Shown: one piece after another, positions 16,336 through 25,764 of the stretch | Layout of the letters: each line of letters starts with the position of its first letter | How positions within the stretch are numbered: the first letter of the stretch is position 1 | Assembly: GCA_016215655.1 (NCBI GenBank) | Contig: JACRIT010000021.1 | Location: 1-39,989 of the forward strand | Direction of reading: 5' to 3' | DNA length: 39,989 bases | From: Acidimicrobiia bacterium | GTDB taxonomy: Bacteria; Actinomycetota; Acidimicrobiia; Spongiisociales; UBA11373 | Position numbers and translations under genes: made by a program | Notes under the pieces: generated by a model | The model's database searches: none | The model's input: only the letters and a program-made list of their open reading frames with translations | Told to the model about the DNA's origin: nothing

Positions 16336-17427
16336 CTACGTGCCGAGCACGCCCAGTTGCTGCGCCCGCAGCCTGAGGTCGCTGGGCTTGGTGGCGTGGC
16401 GGAAGGCATCGGACCATGAGACCAGCCCGGCGGCGGCGAGCCGAAGGATGGACTGGTCGAATGTCTCCATCCCGTAGAACGAGCCCTCGGCGATGAGCTC
16501 GGGGATCTCGTGCGTGAGTGCGGCGTCCCCGATGCGCTCGGCGATGCGATCCGTGTTCACGAGCACCTCGACCGCCGGGATGCGTCCCAGGCCGTCGGCC
16601 CTCGGCAGCAACCGCTGGCTGAGGATGGCGCGCAGGGTGCCAGCCAGCAGCAGCCGGGCCTGGCGCTGCTGCTCGTTGGAGAAGAAGTCGAGGATCCGGT
16701 TGATGGTCTCCGCGGCATCGAGGGTGTGCAGGGACGACAGCACGAGATGACCGGTCTCGGCGGCCTTGAGCGCGGCGTCGATGGTCTCGGCGTCGCGCAT
16801 CTCCCCGATCATGATGATGTCCGGGTCCTGGCGGAGCACCCGCCGCATCGCCTCGGCGAAGCCTCCGGTGTCCACCCCCACCTCGCGCTGGCTCACCATC
16901 GACAGCTTGTCGCGGTGGAGCACCTCGATCGGGTCTTCGACGGTGATGATGTTGCGCCGCTGGGTCGTGTTGATGTGGTCCACGAGGGCGGCGAGCGTCG
17001 TGGACTTGCCGGATCCGGTGGGTCCGGTCACGAGCACGAGCCCGCGGGGCTCGGCGGCGATCGATTCGAGGACTGCAGGAAGACCAAGCGAGGCGAAGTC
17101 TCCCGACGGCGGCCGCAGCGCCCGGATGGCCAGGCTGACCAACCCGCGCTGACGGTAGGCGTTGATGCGGAACCGGCTCCCATCGGACAGCCCGTAGGCG
17201 AAGTCGGCTTCATGTCCCTGCTTGAACTCGACTTCGAGCCGGTCAGGAAGCAGGGACTGGAGGTACAACTCGACCTCGGGCTCGGTGAGGGCGCGCCCGG
17301 CGAAGCCGCGCAACTCGCCGTCGACCCGCAGCGTCGGCGGTGAACCGGCGCGCAGGTGCAGGTCGGAGGCACCGTTGGCGACGGCGATCGAGAGCAACTC
17401 GTCGATGGAGGGGATCTTCTCGGTCAT
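16336..17427 (-). CDS. pilT: PilT-type type IV pilus retraction ATPase
   Basis: The 363-residue protein has the PilT/GspE ATPase core: N-terminal domain ASDLHLRAGSPPTLRVDG, Walker A GPTGSGKST (about 135-143), Asp box ITVEDPIEVLH, Walker B IMIGEMRDAETI and His box HLVLSSLHT. PilT hexamers power pilus retraction at the inner membrane. No other pilus gene is in the window, so partners must lie elsewhere. The sequence ends in LRAQQLGVLGT, where PilT often carries a short helical tail. The ATG at 17427 is the family start. Confidence 0.94.
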   Translation of the reverse strand: MTEKIPSIDELLSIAVANGASDLHLRAGSPPTLRVDGELRGFAGRALTEPEVELYLQSLLPDRLEVEFKQGHEADFAYGLSDGSRFRINAYRQRGLVSLAIRALRPPSGDFASLGLPAVLESIAAEPRGLVLVTGPTGSGKSTTLAALVDHINTTQRRNIITVEDPIEVLHRDKLSMVSQREVGVDTGGFAEAMRRVLRQDPDIIMIGEMRDAETIDAALKAAETGHLVLSSLHTLDAAETINRILDFFSNEQQRQARLLLAGTLRAILSQRLLPRADGLGRIPAVEVLVNTDRIAERIGDAALTHEIPELIAEGSFYGMETFDQSILRLAAAGLVSWSDAFRHATKPSDLRLRAQQLGVLGT

Positions 17428-17477
17428 GGGTTCCCGAACTCATCGGCGGGAAGGGGTGAGCGCTTGAGATGGGTACC

Positions 17478-17508
17478 CGCAATGCGCAATACGCAATACG
17501 CACTGCGG
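17478..17508. repeat. Intergenic repeat copy 4 (short)
   Basis: Iterated CGCAATGCGCAATACGCAA words with no clear second arm, just upstream of pilT. It resembles the outer words of copies 1 and 6. Confidence 0.5.
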
Positions 17509-17575
17509 TCGTGCCAGACGGTCTCCTCGCCCGCAGCCTGCAGCCCTTGGCCCTACCTTGCTGTCCGGCTGTCGG

Positions 17576-17675
17576 CTCGGCGAACTCACCCCGCGGCCCG
17601 CGCCCTACTCCAGTTTGCCGAGGCCCTCGGCGAACTCACTGCGCGGTGCGCACCCCACTCCAGTGTGCCGAGGCG
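17576..17675. repeat. Two-copy 50-base tandem repeat overlapping a gene end
   Basis: Two units of 50 bases (17576-17625 and 17626-17675) share CTCGGCGAACTCAC, CGCGG, ACTCCAGT and TGCCGAGG with about ten differences. The second unit contains the stop and the last codons of the deacetylase gene, so the C-terminal tail of that protein lies within the repeat. Confidence 0.7.
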
Positions 17676-18652
17676 ACTTCGGCGGCGAGGTCGACCATGA
17701 GGTGGGATCGCTTGGGCGAGCCGATCGAGTACTCGGGCATGGCTCCGGCAAGGCCGGCCAGGGTCGCCGCCACGGAAGCCTCGATGGCGTCGAGGTTGTA
17801 CCCGCCCTCGAGGAACACGACCGCGGGGAGGTCGAACGTCGACAGATGGCCTGCCATGCGTCCGAAGTCCTCTGCCTCGAGTTCCACCTCGGCAAGGGGA
17901 TCCGCCCGGTGGGCGTCGTAGCCGGCGCTGACGAGGATCCAGTCCGGAGCGAACTGGGTGAGCACCGGAAGCACGATGCGTGTGAAGGCGGCGTCGTAGG
18001 CGTCACCGCGGGTTCGGGGCGGGACCGCGATGTTCACGGTGCTCCCGGTGCCCTCACCGGTGCCGATGTCCTCCAGCCAACCGCTGCCCGGGTAGAAGGG
18101 GAACTGGTGCAGGGAGATGTAGAGCACATCGGAACGACGGTTGAAGGTGTCCTGTGTCCCGTCGCCGTGATGGACGTCCCAGTCGACGATCGCCACCCGC
18201 TTGCCCTCGCGAATCAGCTTCTCGGCAAGGATGGCGACATTGTTGAAGATGCAGAAGCCGAGGGCGCGGTTGGCGTGGGCGTGATGTCCCGGGGGCCGGA
18301 CGGCGAGGAGGGCGGTCTTCGACTCCCCGGCCGCGATGGCGGCGGCGGCGGCGACGCCGGCGCCGGCGGCGCGCAGCGAGGCCTCCCACGAGGCCTCCAC
18401 CACCGAGGTGTCCGGATCGAGTACCCCGCCGCCATCGGCGCAGATCTGGGCAATGGCATTGATGTACGACTTGTCGTGCACGAGACCGAGCTCCTGCTCG
18501 GTGGCGAGGGGAGCCGTGCGCATCTCGATCGGACCGCCCCACCGCTGAGCACCGCGGACCGCCGCCTCGATCCGCGCCGGACGCTCCGGATGCCCGTGAC
18601 CGGCGATGTGGCCGAGGCACGCCGGATGCGTGTAGATCAGCGTGGGCTTCAC
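17636..18652 (-). CDS. Histone deacetylase-fold (HDAC/AcuC) metal-dependent hydrolase
   Basis: The 338-residue protein has the full catalytic set of the deacetylase superfamily: RPPGHHAHANRALGFCIFNN (paired His), VDWDVHHGDGTQ (Asp/His metal ligands), SAGYDAHRADPL (second metal Asp) and the LEGGYN tyrosine motif. Such bacterial enzymes remove acyl groups from lysines, polyamines or small molecules. The acceptor here is unknown, but a GNAT acetyltransferase gene lies divergently next door. The GTG start at 18652 has no Shine-Dalgarno sequence; TACCCT ends exactly six bases before it, pointing to a leaderless message. The C-terminal end lies in a 50-base tandem repeat. Confidence 0.92.
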   Translation of the reverse strand: MKPTLIYTHPACLGHIAGHGHPERPARIEAAVRGAQRWGGPIEMRTAPLATEQELGLVHDKSYINAIAQICADGGGVLDPDTSVVEASWEASLRAAGAGVAAAAAIAAGESKTALLAVRPPGHHAHANRALGFCIFNNVAILAEKLIREGKRVAIVDWDVHHGDGTQDTFNRRSDVLYISLHQFPFYPGSGWLEDIGTGEGTGSTVNIAVPPRTRGDAYDAAFTRIVLPVLTQFAPDWILVSAGYDAHRADPLAEVELEAEDFGRMAGHLSTFDLPAVVFLEGGYNLDAIEASVAATLAGLAGAMPEYSIGSPKRSHLMVDLAAEVASAHWSGVRTAQ

Positions 18653-18658
18653 GGGGAA

Positions 18659-18664
18659 AGGGTA
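18659..18664 (-). promoter_or_regulatory. -10 box for leaderless deacetylase gene
   Basis: On the minus strand TACCCT, six bases, then GTG at 18652. The spacing places the transcription start at or next to the first codon. Confidence 0.55.
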
Positions 18665-18679
18665 TCGGGGGTGGCCCCG

Positions 18680-18836
18680 CGATTCGCAATTCGCAATTCG
18701 TCAGTGCGTCATGTTCGTCTGACGAATTGCGCCGAGCGGCACCCTCGGCCCTGGATCCCGAGCCATCCAATCCGATCTGGGCGGCGAGCCGCGGGACTTA
18801 CGATTTGCGGGTCCGCCTCCCTCCGGCGGCGGACCC
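18680..18836. repeat. Intergenic repeat copy 5 (long form)
   Basis: GATTCGCAATTCGCAATTCG plus TCAG at the left pairs with TCTGACGAATTGCG at 18718-18731. A body with GCCGAGCGGC, GGATCC, GAGCC and GGGACT parallels copy 1, and the end is a hairpin with stem GGGTCCGCC / GGCGGACCC (18809-18836). It fills the space between the divergent deacetylase and acetyltransferase genes, close to both starts. Confidence 0.75.
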
Positions 18837-18866
18837 ACCCCCCACCACCGATATCCTCACGCGCCA

Positions 18867-19586
18867 GTGACGATCAAGGTCCACATCGAGGGGAACTGGC
18901 CGGGGCAAGTGACCTTGCGCCGGGGTTGGGCTCGGGCCGAGTCCCGACCCTGGAACGACGCCGTGCCCATGGCGCACCTGCGACTGGTGCGGGGCGGTGG
19001 AAGCAGCTTCATCGCCGACTGCGTCGAGGCCCTCGCCGAGGCCGGCGCCACGGCGGTGCTGTCGCCCCCGCTGCCGCGTTCCGCACAGAAGTCGTGGCGT
19101 GACGCCGAGTTCCAGCCGCACGCCGCCCTCGCCCTGATGCGTCGGCGGCTCGGACAGGTCCCTCCCCCGGGTCACATCGTGATCGAGGGGACCGAAGCCG
19201 ACCGCGCCGAGGCACTCCGTATCGATGCCGCCGCCTTCGAGCAGTTCTGGCGCTTCGACGCTTCGGCATTCGCCGAGGCCGTCGCCGCCACGCCCCGCTC
19301 GGTGATCCATGTCGTCAAGGCCCCCGATGGCGGGTTGGCCGGTTTTGCCGTCACCGGTGTCGGCTCGACCCTTGCCTACCTGCAACGAGTGGCCGTGGAC
19401 CCGAAGTATCAGGGTGCCGGCATCGGCCGCTCACTGGTGCGCAGCTCGGCGCGGTGGGCGAAGAAGGAGGGTGCCGGAGCGATCATGCTCAACACCCAGG
19501 TCGACAACGAGCCGGCCATCCGCCTCTACGAATCCGAAGGCTTCGACACCCTCGACGAACCCCTCGAAGTCCTGATCAGCGCCTAG
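18867..19586 (+). CDS. GNAT-family N-acetyltransferase
   Basis: The 239-residue protein has a C-terminal GNAT domain: LAYLQRVAVDPKYQGAGIGR is motif A with the acetyl-CoA pyrophosphate loop, followed by LVRSSARWAKKEGAGAIML and NEPAIRLYESEGF. The N-terminal about 100 residues are a second, weaker domain, perhaps a degenerate GNAT half, with FIADCVEALAEAGATAVLSP. The substrate is unknown. The GTG at 18867 lacks a Shine-Dalgarno sequence, and TATCCT nine bases upstream is a candidate -10 box. It is divergent from the deacetylase-fold gene across a repeat, so the two could act on the same modification, which is inference. Confidence 0.88.
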   Translation: MTIKVHIEGNWPGQVTLRRGWARAESRPWNDAVPMAHLRLVRGGGSSFIADCVEALAEAGATAVLSPPLPRSAQKSWRDAEFQPHAALALMRRRLGQVPPPGHIVIEGTEADRAEALRIDAAAFEQFWRFDASAFAEAVAATPRSVIHVVKAPDGGLAGFAVTGVGSTLAYLQRVAVDPKYQGAGIGRSLVRSSARWAKKEGAGAIMLNTQVDNEPAIRLYESEGFDTLDEPLEVLISA

Positions 19587-19624
19587 CGCCCGATCTCCTG
19601 GGGGACGTTGCCGCCGGCGGCGGT

Positions 19625-19630
19625 TAGGTT
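19625..19630 (+). promoter_or_regulatory. -10 box for leaderless recQ
   Basis: TAGGTT, six bases (CGCTCC), then the ATG at 19637. No ribosome binding site is present. Confidence 0.55.
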
Positions 19631-19636
19631 CGCTCC

Positions 19637-21313
<1,677 letters not shown>

Positions 21314-21337
21314 AGGCGCGGTGGGGCGCCACCGGGA

Positions 21338-22717
21338 TCAGGGTTCCAGCCGGATAGCGTGCACCTTGTCACCGCTCATGTCGTTGCGGTCGCCTATCCA
21401 GAGGATTCCATCCAGGTGGATCAGACTCATCGCGCCGGGGAAGGGAAACACGTCGACTTCCACATTGGAGGCCGGGTCGATCCTCGCGATCCCATACTTC
21501 GATAGATCCACTTCCGCGGCTGGTGACGGCCACACGGCAACCCAGACGAATCCCCCTCCGGCGGATACGGAAACGGCTCGCCCGGGGAGTTCGATCACCG
21601 TCATCTGATTGGTGCTCGTGTCTACTCGTGAGAGCGAGTTCCCGAAGTTGTTCGCTACCCACACGTATTCATCCAAGAAGACCAGGTTCTCTGGTGTGCT
21701 GCCGATCGGCATGGGGATGCGGTCGGTTACCGCCGCGGTCGCGGGATCAATACGGGCAAGGTTGCCGATGCGGTGCTCGACCACCCATATGGCGCCACCG
21801 CCGACCGCAATGCCCAACGGGTTCGCGATATCGGGGATCGTGACGATCGTCCTGGACCGGGAATCCACCTTGAGGACCGCGTTCTCCTCAAAGGCGGTCA
21901 CCCACAGGGTGGTCCCGTCGATCTCGATGTCATACGGCTCGACACCCAGCGGGATCGTCTCGACGATCCGGTTCGTGGCCGGGTCGATTCTTCCGAGCGC
22001 CCTATCGGCCCGTTGCGTCACCCAGACCTGATCGCCCGACACGGCCACGACACTCGGATCGATGCCGAAGGATGGGCTCGACGGATCACCCACCGTGATC
22101 TCGGATACGACCCTGCGGGTACCCGCATCAACACGCAGGACGGTACCTCGGTTCGATTGCGGGATCCACAGCGTGCCGTTCTCCCCCGCAAACCCGAAGT
22201 CCACCGTCCCCAAGTCGCGGAGGAGGCCGACTTCCTCACCCAAGCCAGGGATCGCGCCGGCACCGGTACTCGGATGCTGATGATGCAGCTCCGCGGTCGC
22301 GACGGCTTCTCCGTCCTCCCCCACCCATGTGAGGGTCATGGGGTGGTCCTGCCCCTGATACTCCATCCGCACGGTGGCGCCACTGAAGCACTCGTCGGCG
22401 TTCTCGGTGATGTTCTCCCGAAAGAGGAAGGCGTCGCCCTCCTGTCGTTGATGCAGCAACTCTCCGGCGCATCGAACGTAATACACGAGGGCACAGGAGG
22501 CGCCTTCGCTGCAATCGCCAGAGAACACCAGCGACATGGACCAGTCCACGTCACCGGCCTCCTGTGAGCCCTCCCAAATGCCCACGGGCAGCGCCGGTTG
22601 CCCCGACGCGGCTGGCAACGTCGTCATCGAAGGCGCGGTTGTCGCGGTCGACGGCGAAGCGCATGCACCTGCGAGAAGTCCTGCGACCAACACGACGAAG
22701 CACCGTCCAAGAAGAAT
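21338..22717 (-). CDS. Lipoprotein with C-terminal beta-propeller (YncE/Vgb-like), probable ATT start
   Basis: The best-supported product is 459 residues. It starts at ATT 22717 with a lipoprotein signal (LLGRCFVVLVAGLLAGAC, Cys19) and a Thr/Ser linker. Residues about 40-150 are an unassigned beta-rich domain with several Cys (GIWEGSQEAGDVDWSMSLVF). The rest is a beta-propeller of repeated LWV..., GxIxRIDPATN and I..G..P blades, as in YncE and virginiamycin-lyase-like proteins, probably extracellular binding or scaffolding. AGGGAGG lies six bases before the ATT. The only upstream in-frame ATG (22897) would add 60 residues ahead of the signal peptide and has no good ribosome binding site; no ATG, GTG or TTG lies suitably between. 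Confidence 0.8.
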   Translation of the reverse strand: MLLGRCFVVLVAGLLAGACASPSTATTAPSMTTLPAASGQPALPVGIWEGSQEAGDVDWSMSLVFSGDCSEGASCALVYYVRCAGELLHQRQEGDAFLFRENITENADECFSGATVRMEYQGQDHPMTLTWVGEDGEAVATAELHHQHPSTGAGAIPGLGEEVGLLRDLGTVDFGFAGENGTLWIPQSNRGTVLRVDAGTRRVVSEITVGDPSSPSFGIDPSVVAVSGDQVWVTQRADRALGRIDPATNRIVETIPLGVEPYDIEIDGTTLWVTAFEENAVLKVDSRSRTIVTIPDIANPLGIAVGGGAIWVVEHRIGNLARIDPATAAVTDRIPMPIGSTPENLVFLDEYVWVANNFGNSLSRVDTSTNQMTVIELPGRAVSVSAGGGFVWVAVWPSPAAEVDLSKYGIARIDPASNVEVDVFPFPGAMSLIHLDGILWIGDRNDMSGDKVHAIRLEP

Positions 22718-23000
22718 GACGTCCCTCCCTGTTCGATCAGCCTGGCTCTGGCAAGCGACCCGCCTCAGGCTCGTGTCGGCAACTCGACCAACCCGAGGGA
22801 GACGCGGAACAGAGCCGTCGTCGCAACCCGCGATCGCGGTGAAGCCGGCAGGGACGCTACCAGTCTCCGCTCCTCCTGCCGCAGCCCGGGTGGACATGTC
22901 CGAGCCCTACGCCTGAGAGGTCACAACCCCCCACGGGCCCTGACCTCGCCAAGCCGCTCCCCCGCCTGCGAGAATCCCACCCAACCGCGGAAGGAGCGTC
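22718..23000. other. Divergent intergenic region
   Basis: This 283-base stretch lies between the propeller lipoprotein and degV. It is open in the lipoprotein frame up to an ATG at 22897, but the predicted peptide (RLPRVGRVADTSLRR and similar) has no recognisable feature. No family repeat and no strong hairpin is seen; both promoters should lie here. Confidence 0.4.
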
Positions 23001-23834
23001 GTGATCCGCATCGTCACCGACTCGTCGTGCGACCTCCCCGACGACGTCCTGGACCGGCACCGCATCGCGGTGGTGCCACTCACCATCCGCTTTGGCGCCG
23101 AGGAGTTCGTCGATCGAGAGCAGCTCTCCAAGGACGAGTTCTGGCGCCGCCTCACCGAAGGCACGGTGCTTCCGGAGACGGCCGCACCCTCGGTGGGTCG
23201 GTTCCAGGAGGCGTTTCGCAGACTCTCCGATGAGGGAGCCGACGGGGTGGTGGTGATCTGCATCTCCTCGAAGATCTCAGCCACTCACCAGGCGGCGGTG
23301 CTCGCCGCTGAGGAGTTCCGCGGGGGGATCCCGATCCGGGTGGTGGACAGCGCGCTGGTCTCCGCCGCCCTGGGCCTGGTGGCCATCGAGGCCGCCGAAC
23401 TCGCCGCCACCGGGGTGGGCATCGACCCCGTGGAGGAGATCGCTCGCGAGGCGGCGGCCTCCTCGAACATCTATGCCACCCTCGACACCCTCGAGTTCCT
23501 CAAGCGTGGTGGACGCATCGGCGGGGCACAGGCCTTTGTCGGCAACCTCCTCGACATCAAGCCCATCATCTCCTTCAAGGACGGGGCAGTGGAGCCGGCG
23601 GGCCGGGTCCGCAGCCGGCGCAAAGCCCTGTCCGCGGTCGTGGATCATGTCGCCGGCCTCGGCGTCCGGATTCGACGCTTCGGGGTCATCCACTCGGATC
23701 CCGCCGACCTGCCCGAGTTCCTCGCCGCCCTGCGGGTCATCCGTGACGAGGAGCCCTTGATCGCCCGCCTCGGACCCGTGGTGGGCACCCATGCCGGGCC
23801 GGGGGTGGCCGGCGTGGTCTACCGGCTGGCGTGA
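23001..23834 (+). CDS. DegV-family fatty acid-binding protein
   Basis: The 277-residue protein starts IRIVTDSSCDLPDDVLDRH, the DegV N-terminal signature, with SSKISATHQAA and TLEFLKRGGRIGGAQAFVGN near the middle and IHSDPADLPEFL near the end. Family members bind a fatty acid in the cleft between two domains, and some (FakB in Firmicutes) present it to a kinase for phosphorylation. No kinase partner is adjacent. The GTG at 23001 follows AAGGAG with a six-base spacer. Confidence 0.92.
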   Translation: MIRIVTDSSCDLPDDVLDRHRIAVVPLTIRFGAEEFVDREQLSKDEFWRRLTEGTVLPETAAPSVGRFQEAFRRLSDEGADGVVVICISSKISATHQAAVLAAEEFRGGIPIRVVDSALVSAALGLVAIEAAELAATGVGIDPVEEIAREAAASSNIYATLDTLEFLKRGGRIGGAQAFVGNLLDIKPIISFKDGAVEPAGRVRSRRKALSAVVDHVAGLGVRIRRFGVIHSDPADLPEFLAALRVIRDEEPLIARLGPVVGTHAGPGVAGVVYRLA

Positions 23835-23838
23835 CCGG

Positions 23839-23844
23839 TAGCGT
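23839..23844 (+). promoter_or_regulatory. -10 box for leaderless ECF sigma gene
   Basis: TAGCGT, seven bases, then GTG at 23852. It lies just after the degV stop, so the sigma gene can be transcribed on its own. Confidence 0.5.
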
Positions 23845-23851
23845 TGCCGTC

Positions 23852-24433
23852 GTGACCGACCGGGCCGACACCGACGCCTCCCTCATCGAGCGCTACCTGC
23901 GCGGGGAGATGGAGGCCTTCGAAGCCCTGATGCGGGCGCACGAGGATCGGGTGTTCGCCGTCTGCCTCCGCATGCTGCGCGATCGCGAGGCCGCCCTCGA
24001 TGCCACCCAGGAAACCTTCATCACCGTGTTCCGCAAGGCCGACCGGTTCGCCGGCCGTTCTGCCTTCAGCACCTGGCTCTACCGGGTGGCGGTGAACACC
24101 TGTTACGACCACGCCCGCAGGGCAAAGCGGCACCTCGCCGAGGCCCTCCCGGAGAGCAACGACCCCCCCGACCTGGCTGCCGGGGATGCGTTCGGCTCGA
24201 TCGAACTCCGCCCCGACCTCGAGGCGGCGCTGGCCGCCCTGCCTCCGGAGTTCCGCGCCGCGGTCGTCCTTGCCGACGTCGAGGGCCTGGGACTCCAGAC
24301 CGTCGCCGAGGCACTCGGCGTACCCGTGGGCACCGTGAAGTCCCGGGTCTTCCGGGGCCGGAGGCTCCTCGCCGAGGCGCTCGGGAACCTGCGAGACCCC
24401 TCCGACACTCATAGTGGTGAGCACCATGCATAG
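23852..24433 (+). CDS. sigM: ECF sigma factor (SigM-like by position)
   Basis: The 193-residue protein has only sigma regions 2 and 4. Region 2 includes FEALMRAHEDRVFAVCLRML and DATQETFITVFRKADRF, then FSTWLYRVAVNTCYDHARR. Region 4 has LPPEFRAAVVLADVEGLG and a helix-turn-helix VAEALGVPVGTVKSRVFRGR. It recruits RNA polymerase to alternative promoters. A partner gene overlaps its end, and trxB, trxA and a CwlM-like gene follow, as around M. tuberculosis sigM. An in-frame GTG at 23831, overlapping the degV stop as GTGA, is an alternative start. Naming it SigM rests on gene order, not on sequence alone. Confidence 0.9.
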   Translation: MTDRADTDASLIERYLRGEMEAFEALMRAHEDRVFAVCLRMLRDREAALDATQETFITVFRKADRFAGRSAFSTWLYRVAVNTCYDHARRAKRHLAEALPESNDPPDLAAGDAFGSIELRPDLEAALAALPPEFRAAVVLADVEGLGLQTVAEALGVPVGTVKSRVFRGRRLLAEALGNLRDPSDTHSGEHHA

Positions 24434-25259
24434 CTTCGACCCCGAACTCCTCGCCGCCCTCGCCGACGGCACCCTGGCGCCCGCCGAGGCCGCCGTCCTC
24501 GAGGCGCGCATCGCCGGCGATCCCGCGGCAGCCACCGAGCTCGCCGGTCAGCGAGCCGCACTGGCCGCGATGCGAGGCGCCACACCCCCCCGCCTCGACG
24601 AACGGGAGCGGATCGCCCTCCACGCCGCCGTGGCCGGACAGCTCGGCCTGACCGCCGACGGATCCACCGTCGCTCCGCGGTCACGTCGCCGCGTCGCCTG
24701 GGGACCGATCGCGGTCGCCGCCACCACCCTCGTCGCCATCGTCGCCTTTGCTCCGACCGTCGCCGACATCGCCGGCGGGGACGAGGAGGCTGCCGTCACC
24801 GCCGAAGGGGTGACCACGGTGCCCGCCGATCTCGAGTCCGATGCCGCCCCTCTCGGCGCCGAGGTGCCGGAGCCCACCCTGGCAACGGCCGACGCCACCG
24901 ACGGTGGCACCCCCGCGGGAGACGCCCATGCCACCACGACACTCGCCGCGGCGATGACGGAGCGCGCCGCCAGCCTTCCCAAGGTCGCCGAGGACCTCAT
25001 CCTGCTGAAGAGCGACCCCGAGGCCCTCGGCGTGCTCGAGCGCCCCCTCGAGGACACCACCGCCTGTGTGGCGGAGGCGACCGAGTTCCTGGGCAGTCCT
25101 CAACTCACCACGTTCTACTACCCGATGGAGAGCACCGATCCCGGCTCCGCCCCGATCACCTACGTGGTATTCCGCCTCGCCCCGGCGGACGGCGCGGGAC
25201 CGGGCACGCTGGTGGCATTCGACCCGGCGGATTGCGCCACGCCGATCGTGGTGCCATAG
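24426..25259 (+). CDS. Probable anti-sigma factor (single membrane span, no zinc motif)
   Basis: The product is 277 residues from the ATG at 24426, which has GGTGAG upstream; GTG codons at 24414 and 24417 are alternatives. The N-terminal about 65 residues (FDPELLAALADGTLAPAEAAV) look like an anti-sigma domain that binds the sigma factor in the cytoplasm. The HxxxCxxC zinc motif of classic members is absent. One hydrophobic stretch (PIAVAATTLVAIVAFAP, about 92-108) crosses the membrane, and the outer part of about 150 residues contains two Cys. The gene overlaps the sigma gene by eight bases, the usual arrangement for a sigma/anti-sigma pair. The function is inferred from architecture and position. 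Confidence 0.75.
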   Translation: MHSFDPELLAALADGTLAPAEAAVLEARIAGDPAAATELAGQRAALAAMRGATPPRLDERERIALHAAVAGQLGLTADGSTVAPRSRRRVAWGPIAVAATTLVAIVAFAPTVADIAGGDEEAAVTAEGVTTVPADLESDAAPLGAEVPEPTLATADATDGGTPAGDAHATTTLAAAMTERAASLPKVAEDLILLKSDPEALGVLERPLEDTTACVAEATEFLGSPQLTTFYYPMESTDPGSAPITYVVFRLAPADGAGPGTLVAFDPADCATPIVVP

Positions 25260-25394
25260 GCGCAATGCGCAATGCGCCCGCAATTCGCAATTCGTCAGAA
25301 TTGAGGGGCCGAAGCAATAGGCAACGGGCAGTCGCCAGGTGACGGGGTTTACGAATTGCGCATTGGGAACTGCGTTTCCCGGGAAACGGGTAAC
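25260..25394. repeat. Intergenic repeat copy 6
   Basis: GCGCAATGCGCAATGCGCCC and GCAATTCGCAATTCGTCAGA (25260-25299) are followed by an inverted arm ACGAATTGCGCATTGGG (25351-25367). The copy runs on into CGGGAAACGGGTAACG, the second repeat word also seen at 10338-10366. It begins immediately at the anti-sigma stop and ends about ten bases before the -10 box of the next gene. Confidence 0.75.
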
Positions 25395-25404
25395 GAGCAC
25401 CGGG

Positions 25405-25410
25405 TAACCT
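25405..25410 (+). promoter_or_regulatory. -10 box for leaderless small membrane protein gene
   Basis: TAACCT, six bases, then GTG at 25417, with no ribosome binding site. The box sits at the end of a GGGTAAC-containing repeat, so the repeat may have supplied the promoter. Confidence 0.55.
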
Positions 25411-25416
25411 CACCTC

Positions 25417-25764
25417 GTGGACAGCGACGACCGTTTCGACCGCGAGGACTCCCCCGAGACCGAGGACTTCCCCATCAAGGTCGCCGGGTTGCTCGAGGCG
25501 GTGGCCACCCGGATCCGGGCGATGACCGTGGACCGCGTCGCCCGGGTGATCAAGTTCGTCACCCTGGGACTGGTGGCGCTCACCCTGGTGGGCCTCGCCT
25601 TCATCTTCTTCCTCGTGGGGCTGTTTCGCATCGCCGACGAGTTGCTCCGCAAGGCCTGCGACTGCGGCTACTCGATGGAGTTGGCCTATGCCATCGTCGG
25701 CGGACTATTCCTGGTGTTCGGGGCGTTGCTCTGGCGAAAGCGCATCTCCCGCGGGGCGGAATGA
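25417..25764 (+). CDS. Small two-span membrane protein of unknown function
   Basis: The 115-residue protein has an acidic N-terminus ([16 protein letters not shown]), an amphipathic stretch, and two membrane helices ([20 protein letters not shown] and [17 protein letters not shown]) separated by a short loop with Cys-Asp-Cys. The layout recalls small holin-like or phage-shock-type proteins, but I do not assign a family. Its stop overlaps the trxB start as ATGA, so it is cotranscribed with the thioredoxin genes; the loop cysteines make a redox link conceivable but unproven. Confidence 0.75.
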   Translation: MDSDDRFDREDSPETEDFPIKVAGLLEAVATRIRAMTVDRVARVIKFVTLGLVALTLVGLAFIFFLVGLFRIADELLRKACDCGYSMELAYAIVGGLFLVFGALLWRKRISRGAE

